Assembly (NCBI RefSeq): GCF_947503375.1
Contig: NZ_CANNDQ010000001.1
Span: 186,001 to 250,000 of the forward strand
Length of the DNA stretch: 64,000 nt
Source: an uncultured Psychroserpens sp.
Lineage (GTDB): Bacteria; Bacteroidota; Bacteroidia; Flavobacteriales; Flavobacteriaceae
Direction of reading: 5' to 3'
Part shown: positions 7,726 through 17,031 of the stretch, piece after piece
Position numbering within the stretch: position 1 is the first letter of the stretch
Layout of the letters: each line of letters opens with the position of its first letter
The notes under the pieces: generated by a model
What the model saw: only the letters and a program-made list of their open reading frames with translations
Database searches by the model: none
Told to the model about the DNA's origin: nothing
Translations under genes and position numbers: made by a program

Positions 7726-9330
7726 TTAAGCAGTTTTTGGTCTTAGTTTGAAAAATTCGATAAAACTATCTGGGTTTTCAACTACGCCTCGTTCAGAAAT
7801 TAATTGAATATCAATATGTCTTTCTTTAGCTTTAAATGCAAAATCATCAAGTATTTCAATAATATCATTATCTAAGTATCTTGTTTTTCTAACATCCAAT
7901 TCTAAATACGTATCTCTAGGCAAGCTATCTAATTCTTTTAGTATGGCGCCTTTGTTAAAAAACGTAACCTCTTCGGCTAATGTCATCTTTATTTTATGTT
8001 TCCCATTGCTTTTATCTTCGATATGCAAAAAGTGAGAATTTTGGTAACTCTTAATCAAGATAACTACAATTCCTACGGCTAATCCCATTCCTATTCCAAC
8101 TAACAAATCAGTAAATACAATACCAACTACAGTTACTGTAAATGGAACAAATTGTTTCCAACCTAAACCATACATCTTTTTAAATAGTGAAGGTTTAGCC
8201 AGTTTGTAACCAACAATAAATAAAACTGCAGCCAATACTGATAGCGGGATCATATTCAATAGCTTCGGAATTAAAACTACTGAAATCAATAAGAAAAATC
8301 CATGAATAATGGCTGAAGCTTTACTACGACCACCAGATTGAATATTTGCAGAACTTCTAACAATTACTTGAGTAATTGGTAAGCCTCCTATCATTCCTGA
8401 AATAACATTGCCAGTACCTTGAGCTAACAATTCTCTATTGGTTGGTGTTACATTTTTATTTGGATCTAATTTATCTGTAGCTTCAACACATAATAAGGTC
8501 TCTAAACTAGCTACTAGTGCAATTGTAAAAGCGACGATCCATACTTCTGGATTTGTAATTGCTGAAAAATTAGGGAAACTAAACTGTCCAATAAACGAAT
8601 CAATACTATCTGGCACTGGCACACTAACTAAATGTGTAGTTTCTAATGATAATGCGCTAGATTTTGTTAAAACATAAAATACTATACCAACAATTACAGC
8701 TACTAAAGGGCCTTGAACAATTTCAAAAAACTTACCCTTCTTACTCAGCACATTGCTCCATAGCAATAAGATTCCTAAAGCAATAAGTGCTATTAGTGTT
8801 GCTCCTTTATCAAAATTTCCGCTTAATAATGCGTTTATTGCTTTAAGCAATTCAGTAAAAGTATTTTCACCATCAACTTGTAAAAATGCAAAATCACCTT
8901 CAGGGTTTTTATCAAGTCCGAAAAAATAAGGTATTTGTTTTAAAATTATAATAATCCCTATTCCTGTTAACATTCCTTTAATTACTGAAGATGGAAAGTA
9001 GTATCCAATAATTCCAGCTTTAAGTAAACCAAAAATTAATTGTATAATGCCACCTAATACTACAGCAACTAAAAAGTTTTGGTAACCACCTAGTGTGGCT
9101 ATCGAGGTCAATACAATTGCTGCTAATCCAGCCGCAGGACCACTAACTCCAATTTTAGAGCCACTTAGTGAGCCTACAACAATACCGCCTATAATACCTG
9201 CAATCAGACCTGAGAACAGTGGCGCTCCACTAGCTAAAGCAATTCCTAAACACAATGGCAATGCAACAAAAAATACTACTATACTTGCGGGCAAGTCATT
9301 TTTGATAGTTTTAAACATAGATAAATTCAT
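7726..9330 (-). CDS. SulP family anion transporter with STAS domain
   Basis: 534 residues, shorter than the second SulP of the cluster and without its polar insertion. The N-terminus DLPASIVVFFVALPLCLGIALASG and the SGSKIGVSGPAAGLAAIV segment are SulP hallmarks. About ten further helices follow, with LPITQVIVRSSANIQSGG in the core, then a short cytoplasmic STAS-like tail (about 435-520). It belongs to the BicA/SbtA-unrelated SulP group often found beside carbonic anhydrase in Bacteroidota; bicarbonate or sulfate transport are both possible. Its start is the ATG at 9330 (an internal Met at codon 5 is an alternative). It is the likely first gene of the leftward cluster ending in the carbonic anhydrase. 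Confidence 0.9.
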   Translation of the reverse strand: MNLSMFKTIKNDLPASIVVFFVALPLCLGIALASGAPLFSGLIAGIIGGIVVGSLSGSKIGVSGPAAGLAAIVLTSIATLGGYQNFLVAVVLGGIIQLIFGLLKAGIIGYYFPSSVIKGMLTGIGIIIILKQIPYFFGLDKNPEGDFAFLQVDGENTFTELLKAINALLSGNFDKGATLIALIALGILLLWSNVLSKKGKFFEIVQGPLVAVIVGIVFYVLTKSSALSLETTHLVSVPVPDSIDSFIGQFSFPNFSAITNPEVWIVAFTIALVASLETLLCVEATDKLDPNKNVTPTNRELLAQGTGNVISGMIGGLPITQVIVRSSANIQSGGRSKASAIIHGFFLLISVVLIPKLLNMIPLSVLAAVLFIVGYKLAKPSLFKKMYGLGWKQFVPFTVTVVGIVFTDLLVGIGMGLAVGIVVILIKSYQNSHFLHIEDKSNGKHKIKMTLAEEVTFFNKGAILKELDSLPRDTYLELDVRKTRYLDNDIIEILDDFAFKAKERHIDIQLISERGVVENPDSFIEFFKLRPKTA

Positions 9331-9407
9331 TTACGCTAGAGAAATCGATCAATAGCTAGTTCTTATTAATTGTAATTATGGATAAAGATTATCCGTTTTC
9401 TAAAAAG

Positions 9408-9710
9408 TTATGAAATGAACTCTGGAGGAGGAGAAATTAAGTTCAAGTGAGGTTTCGGATAGTTCTTAAACCGATACGCCATGTGATTATCAGTATTTAA
9501 TATAAACCATGACTCTAAACCTGTATTACTTTCTGATAAGAGGACATCTATTTCTTTATTTTTTTCATCACTCTTATTCTCTTCTTCTTCTGTAGTAGAA
9601 TAGAAATAGGATACATCAGCAGTGTCATCAATAGCTATAATTATTGTTGGTGCAGCAATAAGCGACACAAACAAAATTGAAAAGAAAATAGCTATAATAG
9701 TTTTATTCAT
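9408..9710 (-). CDS. Small exported protein with Pro-rich tail, unknown function
   Basis: 100 residues if the ATG at 9710 is used; upstream in-frame codons exist but the signal-like sequence begins MNKTIIAIFFSILFVSLIAA. After the hydrophobic segment comes an acidic stretch (TTEEEENKSDEKNKE) and a tail ending NLISPPPEFIS. I do not recognise a family with certainty; small proteins with such PPPE-type tails occur next to transporter genes in Flavobacteriaceae. It lies on the same strand 77 bases upstream of the SulP cluster and 56 bases downstream of batE, and could belong to either transcript. Confidence 0.55.
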   Translation of the reverse strand: MNKTIIAIFFSILFVSLIAAPTIIIAIDDTADVSYFYSTTEEEENKSDEKNKEIDVLLSESNTGLESWFILNTDNHMAYRFKNYPKPHLNLISPPPEFIS

Positions 9711-9766
9711 AAGAATTGGAATAAACTCAAATATAAGATTTGATTTTAAATATTTGGTAAAATATA

Positions 9767-10525
9767 TCAAAAAGTCTTTAATATTCTAATATCATCATTC
9801 ATTACCCAACCTGTTTTACCATCTGATAGTTTGATTTTTTTCCAATTATCAACGGTATCTAACACCTGTACTTTAGTCCCTTCATGTAAAATAAAAGATT
9901 CTGTACTTCTCAAATTGGGTTCGCTTTTTATTTTAGCTTCTTGAGCAAATACAATAGCTGGCTGGTCTTTTTTTACCAGTTGGAATTTATGAAATGCAAA
10001 TGCCAAAGCAATTAGAGCTAGCATAAGACATGCCAAGCTTGATACAAATGCTATACGCTTTTTAGCAGTAGAATACGTAAAATAATAACTTATAAATAAT
10101 AACACAAAACAAATAACTAAAATAATAGCAGTTTTTCCCCAAGCATCGAAACCCATAAGATTGGTAACATTTTTTATAAGTTTCGTAAGGCCAACCTCTG
10201 GAACCGTATCTATAGCATCAACAGTCATATTTCTTGCAAAAGCAATATTGTTTTTGATGTCTTTGTCATTGGGTTTTAACAATAAAGCCTTTTCATAATA
10301 ATAAATGCTAGGCGCAATATGATTCAATTTATAATGAGCATTGGCTATATTATAATACAACTCTGCCGAATGTACTTCAGTTTCTAAAATTGTATTGTAT
10401 TTTTCTAGAGCTTCAGTATAATTAGCATTATTATACAATGCATTAGCCTCTTCAAAAACTTGACTGTTTTGAGCATAAAGCAATCCGCTTAATAAAAAAG
10501 CAACTATGTATATTAATTGTTTCAT
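9767..10525 (-). CDS. batE: BatE: TPR and SH3-domain membrane protein of the Bat operon
   Basis: 252 residues. Signal sequence (about 1-18, ending LLYAQ), two or three TPR units (YNNANYTEALEKYN; AELYYNIANAHYKL; SIYYYEKALLLKPND), two hydrophobic segments at about 130-175, and a C-terminal bacterial SH3-like domain (AKIKSEPNLRSTES ... WKKIKLSDGKTGWV). This TPR-2TM-SH3 layout is that of BatE. It is the last gene of the Bat cluster, 12 bases after batD. The Bat proteins form an envelope complex linked to oxygen tolerance and stress in Bacteroides; the exact biochemical role of BatE is unknown. Confidence 0.85.
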   Translation of the reverse strand: MKQLIYIVAFLLSGLLYAQNSQVFEEANALYNNANYTEALEKYNTILETEVHSAELYYNIANAHYKLNHIAPSIYYYEKALLLKPNDKDIKNNIAFARNMTVDAIDTVPEVGLTKLIKNVTNLMGFDAWGKTAIILVICFVLLFISYYFTYSTAKKRIAFVSSLACLMLALIALAFAFHKFQLVKKDQPAIVFAQEAKIKSEPNLRSTESFILHEGTKVQVLDTVDNWKKIKLSDGKTGWVMNDDIRILKTF

Positions 10526-10537
10526 AAGTTCACTAAC

Positions 10538-12307
10538 TTATCTTAATTCTTTATCAATTATAGAAATTGTTTTAGCGGCCTTATCATAATCTTGCTGCAT
10601 TTCAACATTTGTAATTGGTGTATATCTTGCAAGTTCGCAGTGTTCTAAAATACTATTGAACTCCAAAATAGTGTTATTATTGACCTGACGAGTTATTAAT
10701 AGCTCGTTGATTTTTTCTTTGCTCAAATCACTAGTTTCAATAAGTAATTTTGCTTTTAAATAATTATGTAGTGCTCGTTCTAAAGCGATGTAAAAGGCTT
10801 CCTTTTTTCCTAACGATTTCTTTGCTTCACTCAAGTACCTTCTAGCTAATCTATCGGCTTTTCTAACTTTATTCCCTAGAACATCGGCACTTCTTTTTTC
10901 TTTTCTATTACGATATACTAATGCTAAAGGAATCGCTAATAGAGGCAGCAAAAGAGTAGACCAAAATGCCGTAGTTTTAAAAAAATATGAGAACTCAATA
11001 GGCTGGAGATTAGCTTCAGTTTTTACAAATGCAAATTGATCACTATTCATAACCACCTCTTGTTTACCTGTATTTGTCGAAGCTATATTATTATCTGAAT
11101 TTGCGGTATTAATTGGACCTTCAATAACATCGATAACTATTTCTCCTGAAGTTACTGTTTTGTACGATTCTGTTTCAAGATCAAAATAAGAAAACGAAAC
11201 GCTAGGTATTGGATATTTCCCTTTAAATTGAGGTACAATCGTATAATTATCTGAAATTACACCATTCATACCACCAAGATTAGTGGTTACCTTTTCGTTA
11301 TGTTCTGGTTCGTAAACTTCTAATGAATTTGGTAATTTGAGTTTTGGCAACTCAAAAAGTTTTAAGTTTCCTTTACCAGTAACCTCAACACGTGCTTGTA
11401 AAGACTCAGAAGCATTTAATTCAGACTTTGATGTGATGACATTGAATTTGAAATCACCAACAGCTCCTGTAAAGTTTTCTGGTTGTCCTTGTTCAGGCAA
11501 TGGTTTTACATTAATAGTTCTACTTCCTGCAGAGACACGTTTGTTTACTTGTGTCATTAACCGACCTCCAAAAAAATCTCTTCGTTTGGTCGGTACTTCA
11601 ACAGTCACATCTAAACTTAATGGCTCTATTTCAAGTTTTCCTGTTTTTTGAGGGTACAAAACTGTTTTACGCAATACAACATATCGATAATTATCGTCAC
11701 CATTGTAACTTCCGTTTTGAATTTTTAAGCCTTTAATACTGATGTTTTGGCTCCAAAAGTCATTATACCTTGGGTTATCAATCTCTCTCCAATTACTAAC
11801 GCCTGTATTTTGAGACACGTAAAGCTTATATACCACAGTAATTGCCTCATTTAAATAAGGGTTAGCTTTTGATACTTCAGCAACTAAATGAATATTATCT
11901 GAAGCTACCTGTTCGGCATTATCAGGATCGTTAGGTCGTTTTACAGCTGCTGTCACATTTACAGTAACTACTTGAGTTTTATAGACCACTCCTTCAATTT
12001 CTATGGTAGCTTGATTGATTTTTAATTGCCCTCTCTTCTTTGGCGCCAAGAAATAACTGTACGTTTTTTTATAAGAACGTTTTCCATTTAACCATGACTG
12101 ACTTACAGACGTATTTGGCCCTCCTACAACCGTAAAGTTTGCAAAATCTGGTGGATTAAAATTATCGCCATCCTTATTCATTTCAAAATCAATACGTAAA
12201 CGTTCGTTAATACCTAGTTTCGTTTTACTCACTTTAGCCTCAAATGTAATTTGTGCAGAAGTAATACTAGTTATAAGTACGAAAAATAAAATTGATACGT
12301 ATTTCAT
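10538..12307 (-). CDS. batD: BatD: oxygen-tolerance protein with Ig-like repeats
   Basis: 589 residues. Signal peptide (cleavage near ITSAQ), then a long strand-rich periplasmic region of immunoglobulin-like repeats (for example FEAKVSKTKLGINERLRIDFEM near the start, and INVKPLP and VTGKGNLKLFELPKLKLP). One transmembrane segment follows at about 450-468 (FWSTLLLPLLAIPLALVY), then a cytoplasmic helical tail ending in the DUF4381-like region (LARRYLSEAKKSLG ... ALERALHNYLKAKLL). This matches BatD. Neighbours are BatC (22-base gap) and BatE. Predicted to sit in the inner membrane facing the periplasm as part of the Bat complex. Confidence 0.9.
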   Translation of the reverse strand: MKYVSILFFVLITSITSAQITFEAKVSKTKLGINERLRIDFEMNKDGDNFNPPDFANFTVVGGPNTSVSQSWLNGKRSYKKTYSYFLAPKKRGQLKINQATIEIEGVVYKTQVVTVNVTAAVKRPNDPDNAEQVASDNIHLVAEVSKANPYLNEAITVVYKLYVSQNTGVSNWREIDNPRYNDFWSQNISIKGLKIQNGSYNGDDNYRYVVLRKTVLYPQKTGKLEIEPLSLDVTVEVPTKRRDFFGGRLMTQVNKRVSAGSRTINVKPLPEQGQPENFTGAVGDFKFNVITSKSELNASESLQARVEVTGKGNLKLFELPKLKLPNSLEVYEPEHNEKVTTNLGGMNGVISDNYTIVPQFKGKYPIPSVSFSYFDLETESYKTVTSGEIVIDVIEGPINTANSDNNIASTNTGKQEVVMNSDQFAFVKTEANLQPIEFSYFFKTTAFWSTLLLPLLAIPLALVYRNRKEKRSADVLGNKVRKADRLARRYLSEAKKSLGKKEAFYIALERALHNYLKAKLLIETSDLSKEKINELLITRQVNNNTILEFNSILEHCELARYTPITNVEMQQDYDKAAKTISIIDKELR

Positions 12308-12328
12308 TTTATTAAGTTTGATAATAGT

Positions 12329-13159
12329 CTACCAGTCTTTTTCAGTTTTTACCTTAACGCCTTTTTGTTTTTCAGCATTAATTTTTTCTTGAACTTTTTG
12401 TTCTTGGTTGTTCATAGCCTCTAGTAGGCTTTTTATTTGTTGTGGTGAAAGCTGGCCTTGTTTAGGCTTTGGCTGCCCTTTGTTTTCTTTTTCTTTATCC
12501 CCTTTATTTTCTTTTTCCTCCTCATCTTTAGGCTTGCCTTCTTCATCTTTCTCATCTTCGCCTTCCTTTTTATCTTGATCGCCTTCGTCCTTTTTATCGT
12601 CTTCTTTCTTGTCTTGATCTTGATCTTGTTCCTGTTTATTTTCGTCTTCCTTCTCGTTCTCGTCTTCTTTTTCCTCGTCTTTATTTTGCTGTTGCTGTTG
12701 TTCAGCGCATTCTTTTGCTATTGCAAAATTATATCTTGTCTCATCATCTGAAGGATCATTACGCAATGCATTTTTGTAAGCTTCAACCGCTTCTTGGCAG
12801 AGTTCTCGTTGCATTAAAATATTTCCAATATTATGATATGCTTTATGCTTTTCTGTTTTAGAAATCGCATTTTTTGCTGCTTGAGTATGCCTAAACAAAG
12901 CTTCGTCATAATTCCCTTTTTCATAATATGAGTTTCCAAGGTTATATGTGCCCGAAACCGTAGTTGGTTGTTCAGAAATTGCTTTTCTATATTCCATCTC
13001 AGCAGAGATATAATCTTCAGCGTCTACCAACTCGTTAGCTTCATATACATAACTATTAGCTTTCTCAACAGCCATTTTCATCTGTTTTTCTTTATCTTTT
13101 TCTTGGGCGAAAGAAAAGGCAGAGATAAAAGCTAAGCAACTAATAATAAATTGTTTCAT
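12329..13159 (-). CDS. batC: BatC: TPR protein with charged low-complexity tail
   Basis: 276 residues. A short signal sequence (FISAFSFAQ) precedes three TPR units (about 35-140: ISAEMEYRKAISEQP; TYNLGNSYYEKGNYDEAL; AYHNIGNILMQRELCQEAVEAYKNAL). Then comes a strikingly low-complexity stretch (about 160-235) built almost only of E, K, D, Q, N and G, and a short end that includes LSPQQIKSLLEAMNNQEQKVQEK, a segment typical of BatC. The charged linker is common in this family, though its length varies. On the opposite strand the same stretch opens a long hydrophobic reading frame, which is an artefact of the composition. Confidence 0.85.
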   Translation of the reverse strand: MKQFIISCLAFISAFSFAQEKDKEKQMKMAVEKANSYVYEANELVDAEDYISAEMEYRKAISEQPTTVSGTYNLGNSYYEKGNYDEALFRHTQAAKNAISKTEKHKAYHNIGNILMQRELCQEAVEAYKNALRNDPSDDETRYNFAIAKECAEQQQQQNKDEEKEDENEKEDENKQEQDQDQDKKEDDKKDEGDQDKKEGEDEKDEEGKPKDEEEKENKGDKEKENKGQPKPKQGQLSPQQIKSLLEAMNNQEQKVQEKINAEKQKGVKVKTEKDW

Positions 13160-13277
13160 GTGTGTTAGAATTTAACTTATTTTTTGTTCTATCCGTTTTT
13201 TTAACCTAATATGCAAATAGCAAGATAAAAAACACTTAGACTCTATATAGTTAAAGATTTTATAAATTATGTGAAGA

Positions 13278-14315
13278 TCAAAAATTCTCGTTGAAAAGAT
13301 TTAAACGTTTCAACCATTCGGTTTTTCGTTCTAAGAAAAATATATCAATAAATAGAAAGAAAATAGCAAACGCTATAAACCACTGAAATTGATCCTTAAA
13401 ATCAGCAAATTCTTTAGCTTCAAATTCTGTTTTATCCATTTTATTGAGAATATCTCTAATAGCTTCTACAACATCTCCAGTATTCTTGCCATTGATGTAG
13501 GCTCCATTAGCTTCAGAAGCTATCTCTTTGAGCGTGTCTTCATTTAGTTTAGTAATAACTGTTTCACCTTTGTTGTCTTTTTTATAATTAAGAACAACTC
13601 CATTTTTTTTGATAGGTATTGGCCCTCCTTTAACATCACCAACACCTATAGTGAATATTCTGATTCCTTCGTTACTTGCTTCTTCAGCTACGCTAGCTGC
13701 TACATCAGTATGATCTTCTCCATCTGATATAATAATAAGTACTCGATTGGTCTGTTCTTCATTATCAAAATATGTTTTTGCTAGCTCAATAGCTTCACTG
13801 ATTGCTGTTCCTTGTGAAGACAACATGTCTGTATTCATATTCTGTAAGAACATTTTTGCAGAGGCATAATCTGTTGTAATTGGTAATTGCGGAAACGCTT
13901 TTCCTGCATATGCAATAATACCAACACGATCACTGGCTAAATTATTAATAATTTGAGTAACCAATTGTTTCGATTTTTCTAATCGATTCGGAGCTATATC
14001 TTCGGCCAACATACTTTTAGAGACATCTACGGCAAAAACGATATCTACACCCTCTCGCTTAACTGTCTCTAATTTTGTTCCAATTTTTGGATTAACCAAA
14101 GCAATAGATAGACAAGCAAATGCTAAGCATAATAAGAAGACCTTTAATACAGATTTAAATATTGATTGATTAGGGCTTAAACGTTTGAGCAATGTTTTGT
14201 TGGCAAATCGCTTTTGAGTTCTATACTTCCAAAGTTGTAACACTAGAAATAACAGGATGATTACTGGTATAACCAATAACACCCAAAACCATATTTTCTC
14301 TTCTAATTGAAACAT
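13278..14315 (-). CDS. batB: BatB: membrane-anchored von Willebrand factor A protein
   Basis: 345 residues. Two N-terminal membrane segments (about 9-30 and 57-75), a VWA domain (about 90-300) with an intact metal-ion-dependent adhesion site (AVDVSKSM: Asp97, Ser99, Ser101, then ITTDYASAK and the ISDGEDHTD segment), and a C-terminal transmembrane helix near 312-330. This is the standard BatB architecture. It directly follows batA (14-base gap), and BatA and BatB probably bind each other or other Bat proteins through the VWA metal site. A 118-base gap separates it from batC. Confidence 0.93.
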   Translation of the reverse strand: MFQLEEKIWFWVLLVIPVIILLFLVLQLWKYRTQKRFANKTLLKRLSPNQSIFKSVLKVFLLCLAFACLSIALVNPKIGTKLETVKREGVDIVFAVDVSKSMLAEDIAPNRLEKSKQLVTQIINNLASDRVGIIAYAGKAFPQLPITTDYASAKMFLQNMNTDMLSSQGTAISEAIELAKTYFDNEEQTNRVLIIISDGEDHTDVAASVAEEASNEGIRIFTIGVGDVKGGPIPIKKNGVVLNYKKDNKGETVITKLNEDTLKEIASEANGAYINGKNTGDVVEAIRDILNKMDKTEFEAKEFADFKDQFQWFIAFAIFFLFIDIFFLERKTEWLKRLNLFNENF

Positions 14316-14329
14316 CTTATCTTACTTTA

Positions 14330-15334
14330 TTATACAAAGCTCCTAAAAACAGTATAACGCAACAGTAATTCTAACAGTAGTAGTAAACTTGCCAAAATTA
14401 ATAATGGACGATACTTTTCTTCGTAATTATAGAATTTAAACTCTTCTATTTCTGTTTTTTCTAATTTGTTTATTTCACTGTATATCTCTCTAAGCTTTTT
14501 ATTGTTTGTTGCTCTAAAATATTTTCCTCCAGTTACATCTGCAATTTGCTGTAATAGTTCTTCATCGATTTCTACTTGAACTCTTCCGTATTGAAATGCC
14601 CCATTATTTTTCATAGCAACAGGAGACAATGCCATTCCGTTGGTTCCTAAGCCAATTGTATAGGTTTTAATTCCATATTCTACTGCAAGTTCACTTGCTA
14701 TTTTTGGATCTATAAACCCAGAATTATTAACACCATCTGTCAAGAGGATAATTACCTTACTTTTTGCCTTACTATCCTTTAATCTGTTTACTGCAGTTGC
14801 TAAACCCATTCCGATAGCTGTTCCACCTTCAATGATGGTATTGTATTTAATATCTCTTAGTGAACGCAGCACAATAGCTTTATCACTTGTAATTGGAGTT
14901 TTAGTATAGCTTTCTCCTGCGTACTCTACAAGTCCTATTCTATCGTTTGGCCGACCTTGTATAAATTGTGCGGCAACTTTTTTCAAGGCTTCTAATCGGT
15001 TAGGCGATAAATCTTTAGCTAGCATACTTGCAGACACATCTATTGCCATAACAATATCTATACCTCGAGTGGTTTTTGTTTTTGAAGATACATCAACAGT
15101 TCTTGGTCTTGCTAAAGCTGTTATTAATAGCGCTAGGGCTAGAAGTCTAAGAGCAAATAATAGTGGTCTCAATTTTACTAGCCAAGACCTTGTAACTTTA
15201 AACCCATTTAGGCTAGATATTTTAAGTTCAGCTGTTTGCCGCTTATGTTTAAATACATACCACAGTATAGCTAGAGGCAATAGTACCAATAACCAAAATA
15301 ATTCTTTATTTAAAAACTCAATTCCTTCAAACAT
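14330..15334 (-). CDS. batA: BatA: membrane-anchored von Willebrand factor A protein
   Basis: 334 residues. N-terminal helices at about 10-28 and 57-75, a VWA domain (about 90-290) with an intact adhesion-site motif (AIDVSASM: Asp99, Ser101, Ser103; later LLTDGVNNSG), and a C-terminal helix (about 308-328). Its ATG overlaps the TAA of the preceding gene by one base (TAATG), which signals translational coupling. Classic BatA of the Bacteroides aerotolerance operon, paired with BatB. Confidence 0.94.
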   Translation of the reverse strand: MFEGIEFLNKELFWLLVLLPLAILWYVFKHKRQTAELKISSLNGFKVTRSWLVKLRPLLFALRLLALALLITALARPRTVDVSSKTKTTRGIDIVMAIDVSASMLAKDLSPNRLEALKKVAAQFIQGRPNDRIGLVEYAGESYTKTPITSDKAIVLRSLRDIKYNTIIEGGTAIGMGLATAVNRLKDSKAKSKVIILLTDGVNNSGFIDPKIASELAVEYGIKTYTIGLGTNGMALSPVAMKNNGAFQYGRVQVEIDEELLQQIADVTGGKYFRATNNKKLREIYSEINKLEKTEIEEFKFYNYEEKYRPLLILASLLLLLELLLRYTVFRSFV

Positions 15335-16980
15335 TATTCTTTCTCCTCTTTTGTAAGTTCTACAGAATTCAAAATGCGTTCAATAATTTGATCTACATAG
15401 GTGTCATTTCCTTTCCATTGCAATAAGATTTGTTGTCTTACATTTTCAGACTTAAACAGTAAAATAGTATAATTTGACGACTCAGAATCACCATCAATTA
15501 TCAATTTCATCGAGCCATAGGTTTTAAGACCTTCAGCATTATTTGGTGTAACAAATTTGTCTCTTTTTACTGTTATATCTGATGCGCCTTCAGCTTCTAA
15601 TCGTCGTAAATATTGTTCTGAGGCTTTAAGTAACTCATTGGCTACTGCTTCGTCTGAAGCTGCTTGTTGTTTTTCCTCTTCAGAATAATTAAACATTGTA
15701 GTACTCACTTGAATATCAATACCTGAAGCAGCAGATAAGTATCTGAATGTCGTGTTTGATATTTTATCTTTCAATTCTTCTGGAAGTTCTACTGTTTCAC
15801 GTTTCAAAACTTTTGGTGTGGTTATGCTCACTGGTGGAAATCCGTAATCACTTTTTACCCAATTTCCTTCAAGCAATTCTTTACTCTCTTTTCCTGTAAT
15901 GGTATCTACCACATATTGAAATCCGTATTTGACTCCAAATCCTATAAATGTGGCGATCAATATCAATACACTTGCAACAATTGTAGTTATAATCTTTCTA
16001 CGTTTCTTTTTCTTTTCTTGTTGTTCTTTATATTGTTGATCGAGAAGTTTTTCTTCTTCAGTTGGTTCTGGCAGAGCTTCTTTAACATGATCTATCTCGA
16101 TATCTATCGTATTCCTATCTAATCTTGCCAGTTCTACATTAGGAGCAGATTTAGCAAACTTTACTAAATCGGCACGTTTTAAAATTGCTTCAAGATTTTT
16201 AATATCATCTTTGCCCAAGTCTATTTGATTGGCGTCGTCTAAAAGATGTAATCTGGATATTAGCTCATCTGTTGTACTTTCTAGTGCTTTTTCGTAGACT
16301 TTTTCATCTAAATATTTTCTAATAATAAATGTCAATTCTGAATAATAATCTTTTAATTCAGCATTTTGAAGATATGTACTTTCATCTAGTTTTTTTAGCG
16401 CTAATTTCGCTCTGTCATATGGTGGAAGTAATGCAATCTCTTCTTCTTCTGTAAGTGGTTTTTTTCGCCATATGAGCCAATATAAAACGAAAGCAACTAG
16501 ACCAATAGCGGCTAAGACGATTAAGATAATAAGCCATGTTTTGCTTTTCTTTTTTTCAACTTCTATAATTGGTTTTATATCATAAAGCCCTTGTTTGGTG
16601 GTGTCTACAGCAACATTAAACACTTGTACTTTTAAAGAATCTGTAAAAAAAGTTTTTGCTCCAATTACAACTTTTTGTCTCGGTATTGTGTACGACCCAG
16701 AATCAAACTTGGTTAATCCGTATTTTTTTATAAAAGAATACTTGGCATTTTTATTAGTTGTATCTATAGCATACGTTTCAATCACCTCTAAAGGTGAAAA
16801 TGTTTGCCCTTCTGGAAATACAACTAGGTCTGTAGTGTCTGCTTCAACTTTAATTTTATAGGTAATTTGTTCGCCAATTTTGATTTTGGTAGAATCTATT
16901 GACGATGTAACCTGGGCATTTAAACCAATAGAAAATAATACACAGAAAACAGTAAATAAGGTTACTTTTTTACTATTCAT
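15334..16980 (-). CDS. BatD-like double-pass membrane protein of the Bat operon
   Basis: About 548 residues from the ATG at 16980; an earlier in-frame ATG at 17013 lacks a signal-peptide-like start. The first 30 residues are a signal sequence (FCVLFSIGLNAQ). Next is a strand-rich domain like the N-terminal Ig repeat of BatD (KIKIGEQITYKIKVEAD), a membrane helix near 150-175, a cytoplasmic helical region (DRAKLALKKLDE ... YYSELTFIIRKYLDE), a second helix near 330-352, and a large extracytoplasmic C-terminal domain (about 365-540) that I do not recognise. Such a protein often sits between DUF58 and BatA in Bacteroidota; it probably works in the Bat complex. Confidence 0.8.
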   Translation of the reverse strand: MNSKKVTLFTVFCVLFSIGLNAQVTSSIDSTKIKIGEQITYKIKVEADTTDLVVFPEGQTFSPLEVIETYAIDTTNKNAKYSFIKKYGLTKFDSGSYTIPRQKVVIGAKTFFTDSLKVQVFNVAVDTTKQGLYDIKPIIEVEKKKSKTWLIILIVLAAIGLVAFVLYWLIWRKKPLTEEEEIALLPPYDRAKLALKKLDESTYLQNAELKDYYSELTFIIRKYLDEKVYEKALESTTDELISRLHLLDDANQIDLGKDDIKNLEAILKRADLVKFAKSAPNVELARLDRNTIDIEIDHVKEALPEPTEEEKLLDQQYKEQQEKKKKRRKIITTIVASVLILIATFIGFGVKYGFQYVVDTITGKESKELLEGNWVKSDYGFPPVSITTPKVLKRETVELPEELKDKISNTTFRYLSAASGIDIQVSTTMFNYSEEEKQQAASDEAVANELLKASEQYLRRLEAEGASDITVKRDKFVTPNNAEGLKTYGSMKLIIDGDSESSNYTILLFKSENVRQQILLQWKGNDTYVDQIIERILNSVELTKEEKE

Positions 16981-17031
16981 GTTATCTATATTATTTAATT
17001 TAAAATACTTCACTATTACTTTTATGGAGAT

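Noticed and set aside
9378-9396. Short palindrome GGATAA-AGA-TTATCC between the small exported protein and the SulP gene
   Set aside because: Only six base pairs with no T-run in either direction; too weak to call a terminator or operator.
12458-12751. A 97-codon, highly hydrophobic open frame on the plus strand
   Set aside because: It is the reverse of the E/K/D/Q-rich tail of batC; the opposite strand of such codons reads as F, L and I. No start context and no family.
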